64,000 nucleotides of DNA from Leifsonia sp. 1010 (GTDB lineage Bacteria; Actinomycetota; Actinomycetes; Actinomycetales; Microbacteriaceae). Below the pieces are notes generated by a model. That model did no database searches. It had not been told where the DNA came from and saw nothing but the letters and a program-made list of their open reading frames with translations. A program made the position numbers and the translations under genes. The stretch spans positions 1,550,001 to 1,614,000 of the forward strand of contig NZ_JAVDSL010000001.1 in NCBI RefSeq assembly GCF_031455295.1, read 5' to 3'. Below, piece after piece: positions 52,492 through 59,607 of this stretch. Each line of letters begins with the position of its first letter. Position 1 is the first letter of the stretch.

Positions 52492-53409
52492 TCACCGGTG
52501 CGCCGCCCGGAGCGCGGCGATCGCGACCTCATGCGAGACGACCGGCGCGTATCCCAGCTCCTCGACCGCCTTCGCCGTGCTCAGCGTGCAGGGCTGCCCC
52601 AGAAACCAGAGCACGGGGACGGGAACGACCTGATCGGCGGTGGCCGCGTCGATCTCCTGGTCGGGAACCGGCGCGCCGACGAGCTCCAGCTGGAGGCTGA
52701 CGAAATCGCGCAGGTCGACCCGCTCCTGATCGGTCACGAAGTAGGCCTGGCCGCCTCGGCCGCGCGTCCAGCCGAGCAGGAGCCCCTCGACGGCGTTGTC
52801 GACGTGGGTCACATCGGTGAGGTGGTGGCCGCCCTCGATCCAGGGCAGTTGCCCGGCGCGAGCCGCATCGGCGAAGCTCGCGATCAGGCTGCTCTCCGGT
52901 CCCCAGACGAAGCGGGGCCGGACGACGACCGCGGTGAAATCGGGGCCGTCGGCGTCGAGCACGATCTGCTCTGCCATCGCCTTCGACGCGCTGTACGCGG
53001 CGGGCGAGTCGGGTCGCAGCGGTGCGCTCTCGTCCACATCCAGCAGCGGGTCGCCGGCCATCAGCGCCGCTTCGGTCCCGCAGTGCACGAAGCGAGGGAC
53101 TCCGGCCGCTCGTGCGGCCTCGACGATCGAGCGCGTCCCGCCGACGGTCACCTGCTCGTGTCGTTCCCAGGGGGCGAGGATGTCGGTCTCCGCGGCGAGG
53201 TGGAAGACGACATCCATGCCGGCCAGGGCGCGGGTCAGGCCGGCCGTATCGTCCAGTTCGGCCAGCACGGCGCGGGCGCCGAGCCGGGTCACCGCCTCGG
53301 CCGACCGCTCGCTGCGGACGAGGGCCGTCACCTCATGACCCTCGTCGACGAGCCGGCCGACCAGCCGCCGTCCGATGAAACCCGATCCACCTGTCACGAA
53401 TACCTTCAT
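52492..53409 (-). CDS. NAD-dependent epimerase/dehydratase family protein
   Basis: A 305-residue extended SDR. The N-terminal glycine motif TGGSGFIGRR at residues 6-15, HLAAETD near 71, then a Tyr-x3-Lys as YSASK near 142, as in 3-beta-HSD/epimerase-like proteins. ATG follows AAGGAG by 7 nt. Divergent from a LysR gene across 95 bp and probably its target. Substrate unknown. Confidence 0.84.
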   Translation of the reverse strand: MKVFVTGGSGFIGRRLVGRLVDEGHEVTALVRSERSAEAVTRLGARAVLAELDDTAGLTRALAGMDVVFHLAAETDILAPWERHEQVTVGGTRSIVEAARAAGVPRFVHCGTEAALMAGDPLLDVDESAPLRPDSPAAYSASKAMAEQIVLDADGPDFTAVVVRPRFVWGPESSLIASFADAARAGQLPWIEGGHHLTDVTHVDNAVEGLLLGWTRGRGGQAYFVTDQERVDLRDFVSLQLELVGAPVPDQEIDAATADQVVPVPVLWFLGQPCTLSTAKAVEELGYAPVVSHEVAIAALRAAHR

Positions 53410-53465
53410 GGCAACTCCTTCTCTCGCTGGGTCCAGCAGTCTGGAGCGGGGATGTGTTCCCTCGG

Positions 53466-53498
53466 ATACATCGAGGTATTGAGGTTCTGGCATAGATT
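53466..53498 (+). promoter_or_regulatory. LysR-type box and leaderless -10 of the LysR gene
   Basis: ATAC-N6-GTAT dyad at 53466-53479 fits a LysR T-N11-A site; TAGATT at 53493-53498 lies 6 nt before ATG 53505. The box sits between the divergent epimerase and LysR genes. Confidence 0.55.
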
Positions 53499-53504
53499 TC
53501 TTCT

Positions 53505-54413
53505 ATGCCGTCTCTCCGCGCCCTCGCCTGCCTCGTCGCGGTGGCGGATGCCGGTTCCATCACCGAAGCGGCGCGTTCGCTCTACCTGTCGCAGCCGGCC
53601 GTCTCGCATCATCTGCTCCAGCTCGAGCAGGAGGCCGGCGTCGCGCTCATCGTGCGGGAGACGCGGGGCGTGCGGCTCACTCCGGCGGGCCGCGCCGCGC
53701 TCGTGGAGGCCCGGCGTGCCGTCGACGCCGCTGACGCAGCGCTGCCGGCGGCAGCCGCGGCGGCGAGGGCGACGGGTGGCGCCATCCGGATCGGATGCGC
53801 CCAGAGCCTCGTGACGGTCCTCGCACCCGTGCTCGTCGACTGGCATCGGCGGAGGCCCGATGTCCTCCTCACGGTGCGCGAGTTCACCACGGTGGAAGAG
53901 GTGACCGCGCGCCTGGATGGCGACGAGGTCGACGTCGTCGTGATGCCCGGACCGGCACCGGCCCGCTTCGTGGGCACCGCCCTCGGGAACGAGGAGATCG
54001 TGCTTGTCACCTCCGCCGACCATTCCCTGGCGGGGACGGGCGCCGTCGAACGGCACGCGCTCGACGGCGCCTCGCTGGTGCACTACGCCCCCGAGAACAG
54101 CTTGAGCGGCTGGCTGGATCAGGCGTTCGCGCGATCGGGGGTGCGTCCGGTGGTGATCATGCGGACCGCGGTGACCGCCGCCGCTCCCCAGCTCGCGGCG
54201 GCCGGTCTGGGCGTCGCGGTCTGCCCCGCGAGCGCGGTGCCCGCGGGACTCCCCGGCGCGGTGCTCCCGTTCTCTCCGATCTGGACCCGCGAGCTCGTCG
54301 CCACGACACGCACAACGCCGCACGGTCTCGTCGCGCACCTCCTCGCGGACCTCCGCCACAGGTTAGCCACCTCGACCGCACACAGTGCCGCATCCCCGGC
54401 TGACGCGCCGTGA
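53505..54413 (+). CDS. LysR-family transcriptional regulator
   Basis: A 302-residue LysR protein. The N-terminal helix-turn-helix spans SITEAARSLYLSQPAVSHHL (residues 18-37), followed by the linker helix, then the two-lobe effector domain (IRIGCAQSL near residue 92 to LGVAVCPASAV near 240). Probable leaderless start. It would control the divergent epimerase gene and perhaps the MFS gene beyond it. Confidence 0.88.
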   Translation: MPSLRALACLVAVADAGSITEAARSLYLSQPAVSHHLLQLEQEAGVALIVRETRGVRLTPAGRAALVEARRAVDAADAALPAAAAAARATGGAIRIGCAQSLVTVLAPVLVDWHRRRPDVLLTVREFTTVEEVTARLDGDEVDVVVMPGPAPARFVGTALGNEEIVLVTSADHSLAGTGAVERHALDGASLVHYAPENSLSGWLDQAFARSGVRPVVIMRTAVTAAAPQLAAAGLGVAVCPASAVPAGLPGAVLPFSPIWTRELVATTRTTPHGLVAHLLADLRHRLATSTAHSAASPADAP

Positions 54414-54451
54414 TAGCGTGCTCTCGCTCGGCCGGCTGAGGGGAGGCGAGG

Positions 54452-55270
54452 ATGGCGAGAAGCGCGACGGCCCGGAGAACGATCGACCCGCTGACCCGCC
54501 CGATCATGCTCGGCCGCGACATCGAGCCGCGCGTCGCGGCGGTGCTGCTTCGCCCGTTCGGCTATCTGCTGGTATCCATCGTCTGGGTGGTGCTGTTCCT
54601 CGCGGCCGTCGCCACTGCCGTCGTCGCCCTTCCGGCCGCACTGTCGGGCACCGTGGGCGACGCCGGGCTGGGGGCATCGCCGGCATTCCATCGCTACGAC
54701 ACATGGATGGCGTTCATCGTGATCCCGCTCGTCATGGCGGTCCTGGGCTGCGTCGGGTACCTCCTGATCCTGGCATCGCTCGGGAACATGCTGGCCGCCC
54801 TCACCCTGTTCGCCCGGAGCCTGCGGCCGTCGTTCCGGCACGAGCGGCTCTCGGCCAGCATCCGCGCGGCCGGCGGTGAGGCCGTCGGACCCTCGACCAC
54901 CGCCGTGACGGGGGTCTCGCTCTCCCTTCTCCCGATGCGCCTCACCCGCTGGACCAAGCTCGTGATGATGGTCCAGTTCAACGGGTGGGTCGTCAACGGC
55001 CCGATGCTCAGCATCGGATCGGTGTGGGGAGCCCTCTACATCTTCACCGTCGGATGGATCCTGTGGCCCGCCACCGGCGTCGGTCTCGTCGTATGCGGCG
55101 TCGTCAGCGCGGCCCTCGCGGGCGTCCTGCTGTGGATGATCTGGCAGCGCCGGTCCGTGTTCCCCACCGTGATGCCCGGAGCGCTCGAGAACAGTCCGTA
55201 CCGCTGGTCCTGGCCCAACAAGCCGCCGGTCGCGAAGAAGCGCGACCGGCGGACGATGCCGTCTTCCTGA
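54452..55270 (+). CDS. Multi-pass membrane protein of unknown function
   Basis: A 272-residue protein with about four membrane segments (near 37-60, 87-110, 190-208, 210-232), a polar loop after the second and a basic C-terminus (PPVAKKRDRR). It contains WPNKPP near the end and GALENSPYRWSW before it, but I recognise no family. ATG has GGGGAGGCGAGG just upstream. It converges on the DHFR-like gene. Confidence 0.65.
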   Translation: MARSATARRTIDPLTRPIMLGRDIEPRVAAVLLRPFGYLLVSIVWVVLFLAAVATAVVALPAALSGTVGDAGLGASPAFHRYDTWMAFIVIPLVMAVLGCVGYLLILASLGNMLAALTLFARSLRPSFRHERLSASIRAAGGEAVGPSTTAVTGVSLSLLPMRLTRWTKLVMMVQFNGWVVNGPMLSIGSVWGALYIFTVGWILWPATGVGLVVCGVVSAALAGVLLWMIWQRRSVFPTVMPGALENSPYRWSWPNKPPVAKKRDRRTMPSS

Positions 55271-55295
55271 CCCGCCGCAGCGGCTGCCGGTCAGG
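55266..55295. terminator. Hairpin at convergent gene ends
   Basis: cctgacc / ggtcagg, with a GC-rich interior, overlapping both stops (55270 and 55291). Confidence 0.5.
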
Positions 55296-55887
55296 CGTAC
55301 TCGGGCCGACCGCCGACGCGGTATGTCAGGCCGACGATGCCGGTCGGGAACACGCGCGTGTCGGTGAGGTCGAGGGCGAAGTCGAGGCCGCGTTCGGGCA
55401 GCCAGCGCTCGCCCTCGCCCACGATCACCGGGAACTGGACGAGGTTCAGCTCGTCGACCAGCTCGTTCTCGAGAAGCCATCGTGCGAGCGCCGCGCTTCC
55501 CACCACCAGCAGCTCGCCGTCGCCCTCGGACTTCAGTTCGCGGACGCGGGCCGCGACATCCCCGGGGATGACCGTCGTGCCCTGCCAGGTCGGGTGGGTC
55601 AAAGTGCGCGAGACGACATACTTCGGCCGGGAGCTGATCGCCTCACCGAAACCGCCGTCATCGCTGCGCGCACCCCAGTAGGTCTCGAACAGCCCGTACG
55701 TCTTGCGGCCGAGCAGGAACGCGTCGGGACGCCGCCAGGTGTCGAGGATGTACTGCACGGCCTCGCCGTCGTTCAGCGGAAGCGCCCAGCCGCCGCGGGT
55801 GAAACCGGGGTCCATCTCCTCGTTATTGCCGCCGTTCGCCTGGGCGACGCCGTCGAGGGTGACCTGGAGACTGATCGTGAGCTTCAT
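55291..55887 (-). CDS. DHFR/RibD-fold reductase
   Basis: A 198-residue dihydrofolate-reductase-like protein of the RibD C-terminal/YyaP group. Residues 1-15 match KLTISLQVTLDGVAQ; LLGRKTYGLFETYW near 58, then VVGSAALARWLLENELVDEL near 125 and FPVIVGEGERW near 153 are the family landmarks. Such proteins bind NADPH; the physiological substrate of this stand-alone type is mostly unknown. ATG preceded by GAGAGGAA. Confidence 0.85.
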   Translation of the reverse strand: MKLTISLQVTLDGVAQANGGNNEEMDPGFTRGGWALPLNDGEAVQYILDTWRRPDAFLLGRKTYGLFETYWGARSDDGGFGEAISSRPKYVVSRTLTHPTWQGTTVIPGDVAARVRELKSEGDGELLVVGSAALARWLLENELVDELNLVQFPVIVGEGERWLPERGLDFALDLTDTRVFPTGIVGLTYRVGGRPEYA

Positions 55888-56219
55888 CGTGTGTGTTCCT
55901 CTCTCTCACCCCTGCAACGAAGGGCCTCCACCCATTTCGACAGCGTCGCGCGATTCGGCTTCGATTTCCACCGTGTGGATGTGTCGCGACACGCCGACAC
56001 GCCGACACGCTCGACCGACGGGATGCGCCCGGGCGGTGACGGGGCGGCTCTCGGATCGCAGGTCGGTCGCCGGCCGCGCGCGTCAAAACTCGCGTCAATC
56101 TGCGGGAAAATCCGTCTCGGCGGAGCGCGGCCCTCGACGCGATCCAGCCTTCGAATGTCGGTGGTAGCCCCTACTCTGGGGGCAGCGAGAAAAAATCCCC
56201 AAAACACAACATGTAGTGG
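55888..56219. other. Intergenic region with no supported gene
   Basis: About 330 bp between the DHFR-like gene and the small-peptide promoter. It contains a short gacacgcc tandem (near 55988-56010) and an A-rich stretch (56190-56210). The base composition near its right end is unusually A/T-rich for the window. I see no convincing coding frame or RNA gene. Confidence 0.6.
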
Positions 56220-56250
56220 AATGACAATCGTGTCATTCGGGTTATATAGT
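56220..56250 (+). promoter_or_regulatory. Promoter with overlapping operator for the 27-residue peptide gene
   Basis: aatgaca-atcg-tgtcatt (56220-56237) is an 18-bp dyad with perfect 7-bp arms. Its left arm supplies the -35 (ATGACA, 56221-56226) and TATAGT at 56245-56250 the -10 (18-bp spacing). This is one of the most consensus-like promoters in the window. Confidence 0.75.
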
Positions 56251-56301
56251 GGGTGAACACCGCGGGAACGCGGATCACCAAGACTTCTAGGGGAGGCCAT
56301 C

Positions 56302-56385
56302 ATGGATTACGAAAACGACAGCGTTGGCGGCTACTCGGTTCCCGTCGACCCCATGGACCTGCTGCAGTGCGACAGCTGCCAGTAA
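56302..56385 (+). CDS. 27-residue peptide ending in a CxxC motif, unknown function
   Basis: A 27-codon open frame too short for usual callers. It starts MDYENDSVGGYSVPV and ends MDLLQCDSCQ. The peptide is acidic, with no signal sequence and no membrane segment; the two Cys form a CxxC pair next to the C-terminus. GGGGAGG lies 5 nt before the ATG. It is framed by a strong regulated promoter and a perfect 16-bp terminator, giving a transcript of about 180 nt. The downstream gene has its own promoter, which argues against a simple leader peptide. A peptide-modification precursor, metal- or thiol-reactive peptide, or small RNA with a coding part are all possible. Confidence 0.7.
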   Translation: MDYENDSVGGYSVPVDPMDLLQCDSCQ

Positions 56386-56403
56386 GGCGCTAGCACCGAG
56401 CAC

Positions 56404-56438
56404 GAAGACCCCGGAGGCCCACGGCCTCCGGGGTCTTC
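56404..56438 (+). terminator. Terminator of the small-peptide gene
   Basis: Perfect 16-bp stem (gaagaccccggaggcc / ggcctccggggtcttc), 3-nt loop, 18 nt after the stop codon. Confidence 0.9.
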
Positions 56439-56479
56439 TGTCGTTCACGGCTGCCAGGGACCGGCGAGGAACGCGCCGG

Positions 56480-56485
56480 TAGAAT
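56480..56485 (+). promoter_or_regulatory. Leaderless -10 (TAGAAT) of the HadA-like gene
   Basis: TAGAAT with a 6-nt gap to GTG 56492; an independent promoter after the small-peptide terminator. Confidence 0.65.
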
Positions 56486-56491
56486 CGTCGG

Positions 56492-56938
56492 GTGCCAGTG
56501 AATCCAGAGCTGCAGGGGCGTGAGTTCCCGCCCACCCGGCCGTACCTCGTCGGGCGAGAGAAAGTGCGCGAGTTCGCTCGGGCAGTCTTCGCGACCTCGC
56601 CGGTCTGTTTCGACGTCGACGCGGCGCGCGCGCAGGGATACCGCGACCTCGTGGCCCCGCCGACGTTCCCGGTCGTGGTTCAGGAGGCGACGCTCGCACA
56701 GCTGCTCTCCGAGCCCGATGCCGGAATCGACTTCAGCCGCGTGGTTCACGGCGACCAGCGCTTCTCGTTCTCCCGCCCGGTGTTCGCCGGCGACGAGCTG
56801 ACCGCGACCCTCCGGGTGACCTCCGTGAAGTCGCTGGGCGCGCACTCGATGGTGACGGCCGAGTCGACCATCGTCGACGCCGACGGCGCGCACGTGGTGA
56901 CCGCCACATCCACCCTGGTCGTGCGAGGAGACGAGTGA
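56492..56938 (+). CDS. MaoC-like N-terminal (HadA/UPF0336-type) dehydratase subunit
   Basis: A 148-residue hot-dog-fold protein of the FAS1-like dehydratase group. PPTFPVVVQEA near residue 56 and RVVHGDQRFSFSRPVFAGDEL near 85 are typical. It has the DQRF/Y-type cap strand but not the catalytic Asp-His pair, which is supplied by the next gene product. GTG start with a leaderless -10. In actinobacteria this pair forms a 3-hydroxyacyl-thioester dehydratase; whether it serves fatty-acid synthesis here is inferred. Confidence 0.82.
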   Translation: MPVNPELQGREFPPTRPYLVGREKVREFARAVFATSPVCFDVDAARAQGYRDLVAPPTFPVVVQEATLAQLLSEPDAGIDFSRVVHGDQRFSFSRPVFAGDELTATLRVTSVKSLGAHSMVTAESTIVDADGAHVVTATSTLVVRGDE

Positions 56939-57363
56939 TGGCCACCCCCGACTTCGACACCCTCACCGTCGGCGACGTGGTCGCCGAGCGCACGGTCGAA
57001 CTGACCCGCGACTCCCTCGTGCGGTACGCGGGCGCCTCCGGCGACTTCAACCCCATCCACTACCGCGACGACATCGCCAACTCGGTCGGTCTGCCCGGCG
57101 TCATCGCGCACGGGATGCTCACCATGGGACTCTCCGTGCAACCGGTGGTCGACTGGGTCGGCGACCCCGCCCTCGTCGCGGACTACCAGGTGCGGTTCAC
57201 CCGCCCGGTCGTGGTCGACCCCGCGGACGGGGCCACTGTGACCGTGACCGCCAAGGTCGGCCAACTGGATGCGGAAGCGCGAATCGCGCGCATCGACCTG
57301 ACCACGACGTTCGGCGGCGAGACCGTGCTCGGCAAGGCGCAGGTCCGCGTCCGGTTGGCATGA
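56938..57363 (+). CDS. MaoC-like (HadB-type) dehydratase, catalytic subunit
   Basis: A 141-residue hot-dog-fold enzyme carrying the hydratase-2 motif: YAGASGDFNPIHYRDDIA with the catalytic Asp and His near residues 40-46, then GLPGVIAHGMLTMG near 55. The ATG overlaps the previous stop by one base; a GTG one codon earlier is possible. It likely pairs with the upstream HadA-like subunit. murB follows with an ATGA overlap, so the three genes are co-translated. Confidence 0.87.
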   Translation: MATPDFDTLTVGDVVAERTVELTRDSLVRYAGASGDFNPIHYRDDIANSVGLPGVIAHGMLTMGLSVQPVVDWVGDPALVADYQVRFTRPVVVDPADGATVTVTAKVGQLDAEARIARIDLTTTFGGETVLGKAQVRVRLA

Positions 57364-58529
57364 CCGACTCGACCATGACCGACTCGCCGATGGCCGACTC
57401 GACGCCGGCGCTCGCCGAGCTCACGACAATCCGCGTCGGCGGCGTGCCGCACCGCCTTGTAGCGGCCGACGACCGCGACGCCGTCGTGGATGCAGTCCGG
57501 GAAGCCCGTGACACCGCCGAGGACTGGCTGCTGATCGGCGGCGGCTCGAACACGGTGGCGAGCGATGAGGGCTTCGACGGGACCGTCATCCACATCCGCA
57601 GCCGCGGTGTCGAGCGTCTGCCCGCGCCCGAAGGCCGGATCCGGCTCCGCGTGCAGGCCGGCGAGCCGTGGGACGACCTCGTCGCCCTCACGGTGCGCAA
57701 CGGCTGGTCCGGGATCGAGGCGCTGAGCGGCATCCCGGGGTCGACGGGCGCCGCGCCCGTGCAGAACATCGGCGCGTATGGCCAGGAGCTCGAGTCCGCG
57801 CTCGTCGGCGTGGAGTTCTTCGACGACGCCTCGGACGAGGTCGTGTACCTCACTCGGCACGAGTTGGGTCTCGGATATCGCACCTCCGTGCTGAAGCGGG
57901 GACGCATCGGTGTCGTGCTCTCGGTCGACCTGGAGCTTGCGGACGGCGCCGTTCCCGGTGCCGTCGGCGCGCCGCTGAGCGCACCCGTGGCGTACGCCCA
58001 GCTCGCGGACGCCCTGGGCGTGCCTCTCGGCGCCCGGGTTCCCGTGGCGGAACTGCGTCGCGCGGTGCTCGCCCTGCGGTCGTCGAAGGGCATGGTGCTG
58101 GACCCGGCCGACCCCGACTCGGTCAGCTCCGGATCGTTCTTCACCAACCCGATCGTGTCGGAGGGGTTCGCCCGCACCCTTCCCGCCAACGCCCCCCGCT
58201 GGCCGCAGGCGCCGCTGGAGGCCGACACGGTGATGGACATCCCGCTCGGCGGAGTGCACCCACTCGATGTCCCGCCTCTCGCGACAGCCGAGTACACGGT
58301 GAAGCTCAGCGCGGCGTGGTTGATCGAGAACGCGGGCATCCGTCGGGGATTCGCGTTGCCCGGCTCGGGTGCCGCCATCTCGTCCAAGCACACGCTCGCG
58401 ATCGTCAACCGCGGGGGTGCGACGGCGGCGGACGTCGCCCAGCTGGCGTCGTTCATCCAGTCGCGGGTGCAGTCCGAGTTCGGCGTGGTGCTGCAGCCGG
58501 AGCCGATCATGGTCGGCCTCAGCCTCTGA
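57360..58529 (+). CDS. murB: UDP-N-acetylenolpyruvoylglucosamine reductase
   Basis: A 389-residue FAD enzyme making UDP-N-acetylmuramate for peptidoglycan. FAD site LIGGGSNTVASDEGFDG near residue 58, IPGSTGAAPVQNIGAYGQE near 122, YRTS near 175, SSGSFFTNPIV with the catalytic Ser near 257, and a C-terminal Glu in QSEFGV near 377. The first 14 residues contain three MTDS/MADS-like repeats, so a shorter start is possible. Located after the dehydratase pair, an arrangement conserved in many actinobacteria. Confidence 0.93.
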   Translation: MTDSTMTDSPMADSTPALAELTTIRVGGVPHRLVAADDRDAVVDAVREARDTAEDWLLIGGGSNTVASDEGFDGTVIHIRSRGVERLPAPEGRIRLRVQAGEPWDDLVALTVRNGWSGIEALSGIPGSTGAAPVQNIGAYGQELESALVGVEFFDDASDEVVYLTRHELGLGYRTSVLKRGRIGVVLSVDLELADGAVPGAVGAPLSAPVAYAQLADALGVPLGARVPVAELRRAVLALRSSKGMVLDPADPDSVSSGSFFTNPIVSEGFARTLPANAPRWPQAPLEADTVMDIPLGGVHPLDVPPLATAEYTVKLSAAWLIENAGIRRGFALPGSGAAISSKHTLAIVNRGGATAADVAQLASFIQSRVQSEFGVVLQPEPIMVGLSL

Positions 58530-58681
58530 CGACGTTCGTGAGTCCGGCGGTCTCGCACCCGGTGGCCTCGCATGCGGCGCAGTGCTGACACCCATCCAAC
58601 TCTGAGAGTTTTCTCACGCCGCGCTCCGTAGGCTGAACCCCAGACGGCGCGTTCGCGCCGGGAAGGACCGGAGGGGACGAC

Positions 58682-59527
58682 ATGGGATTCCTGGACCGCC
58701 TGCTCGGACGCGAGGAACCGCGCCCGAACGGCCAGCAGACGCAGAACACCGCCTACCAGCCGTACGGCGGAGGCCAGGGCCAGCCGCAGGGCCAGGCTCC
58801 CGGCCAGCCTGCCGGTCAGCCGCAGGGCCGCAGTGAGGACGAGATCGCCGTGGAGCGGTACCGGTATCTGCTCCGCACCGCTCCGCCGGAGACGATCGAG
58901 CAGGTGCACGAGGAGGCGTTCGCAAAGCTGACGCCCGACCAGCGGCGCCTGCTGTTCCAGCAGCTGAGCGAGAACGCTCCGGCGGGGGAGCAGCCGCGCG
59001 GCGACGACCCGCGGTCGCTCGCTCAGGCGGCGACCCGCTCCGAGCTCCGTCAGCCGGGCACCCTGGAGCGCGCTCTGGGCGGCAATGGCGCCGGCGGCGC
59101 CGGACGCCCCGGTTTCGGCGGAGCGGGTTTCGGCAGCATGTTCGCCAGTTCTCTGCTCGGAAGCGTGGCCGGTTACGTGATCGGCTCCGCTCTGGTCAGT
59201 GCGTTCCTTCCGGCGCCCGGCGCCGACCAGGCGGACGGCGGCGCCGGCGACCAGAACGGCGACAACCAGAACGGCGACAACCAGGACGGAAACGACCAGG
59301 GCAGCGACCAGAACGGCGGCGACCAGAACGGCGGCGACCAGGGCGGTGACGGGGGCGCCGGCGACGCCGGTTCGGTCGACGCGGCCGGCTGGGACGGGGG
59401 CGGCGACGCCTCCGGAGGCGGCGACTTCGGCGGCGGTGGCGACTGGGGCGGTGGCGGCGACTGGGGTGGCTTCGGCGGAGGCGACTTCGGTGGCGGCGAC
59501 TTCGGTGGTGGCGGCGACTTCATCTGA
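58682..59527 (+). CDS. Low-complexity Gly/Asn/Asp-rich protein with one membrane-like segment
   Basis: A 281-residue protein of unknown function. The N-terminus MGFLDRLLGR is amphipathic; residues 15-50 are Gln/Gly/Pro rich; about 52-100 is a helical region (IAVERYRYLL ... LTPDQRRLLFQQLSE). A Gly-rich hydrophobic stretch near 150-175 (SSLLGSVAGYVIGSALVSAFL) could cross or dock to the membrane. The last 100 residues are GDQNG-type and then GGGDF-type repeats. ATG follows GGAGGGGACGAC. A promoter-like TAGGCT lies near 58629. Ends at a strong hairpin. Confidence 0.8.
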   Translation: MGFLDRLLGREEPRPNGQQTQNTAYQPYGGGQGQPQGQAPGQPAGQPQGRSEDEIAVERYRYLLRTAPPETIEQVHEEAFAKLTPDQRRLLFQQLSENAPAGEQPRGDDPRSLAQAATRSELRQPGTLERALGGNGAGGAGRPGFGGAGFGSMFASSLLGSVAGYVIGSALVSAFLPAPGADQADGGAGDQNGDNQNGDNQDGNDQGSDQNGGDQNGGDQGGDGGAGDAGSVDAAGWDGGGDASGGGDFGGGGDWGGGGDWGGFGGGDFGGGDFGGGGDFI

Positions 59528-59535
59528 CCGGCTGG

Positions 59536-59568
59536 GGGAGGCGAGCGCCTGTTCGGCGCTCGCCTCCC
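59536..59568 (+). terminator. Terminator after the Gly-rich protein gene
   Basis: Perfect 14-bp stem (gggaggcgagcgcc / ggcgctcgcctccc) with a 5-nt loop, 9 bp after the stop; it may also serve the convergent helicase gene. Confidence 0.85.
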
Positions 59569-59607
59569 GCAGCCGCGCTGGCAGCATCACGGGCGGCGTG
59601 GTGGAGC

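Noticed and set aside
55884-56303. A 139-residue minus-strand frame in the gap before the peptide gene
   Set aside because: No ribosome site, no domain, and it runs through the peptide promoter.
56302-56485. The 27-residue peptide as an attenuator leader for the dehydratase-murB operon
   Set aside because: The following operon has its own TAGAAT promoter with leaderless start after the terminator; not excluded but not favoured.
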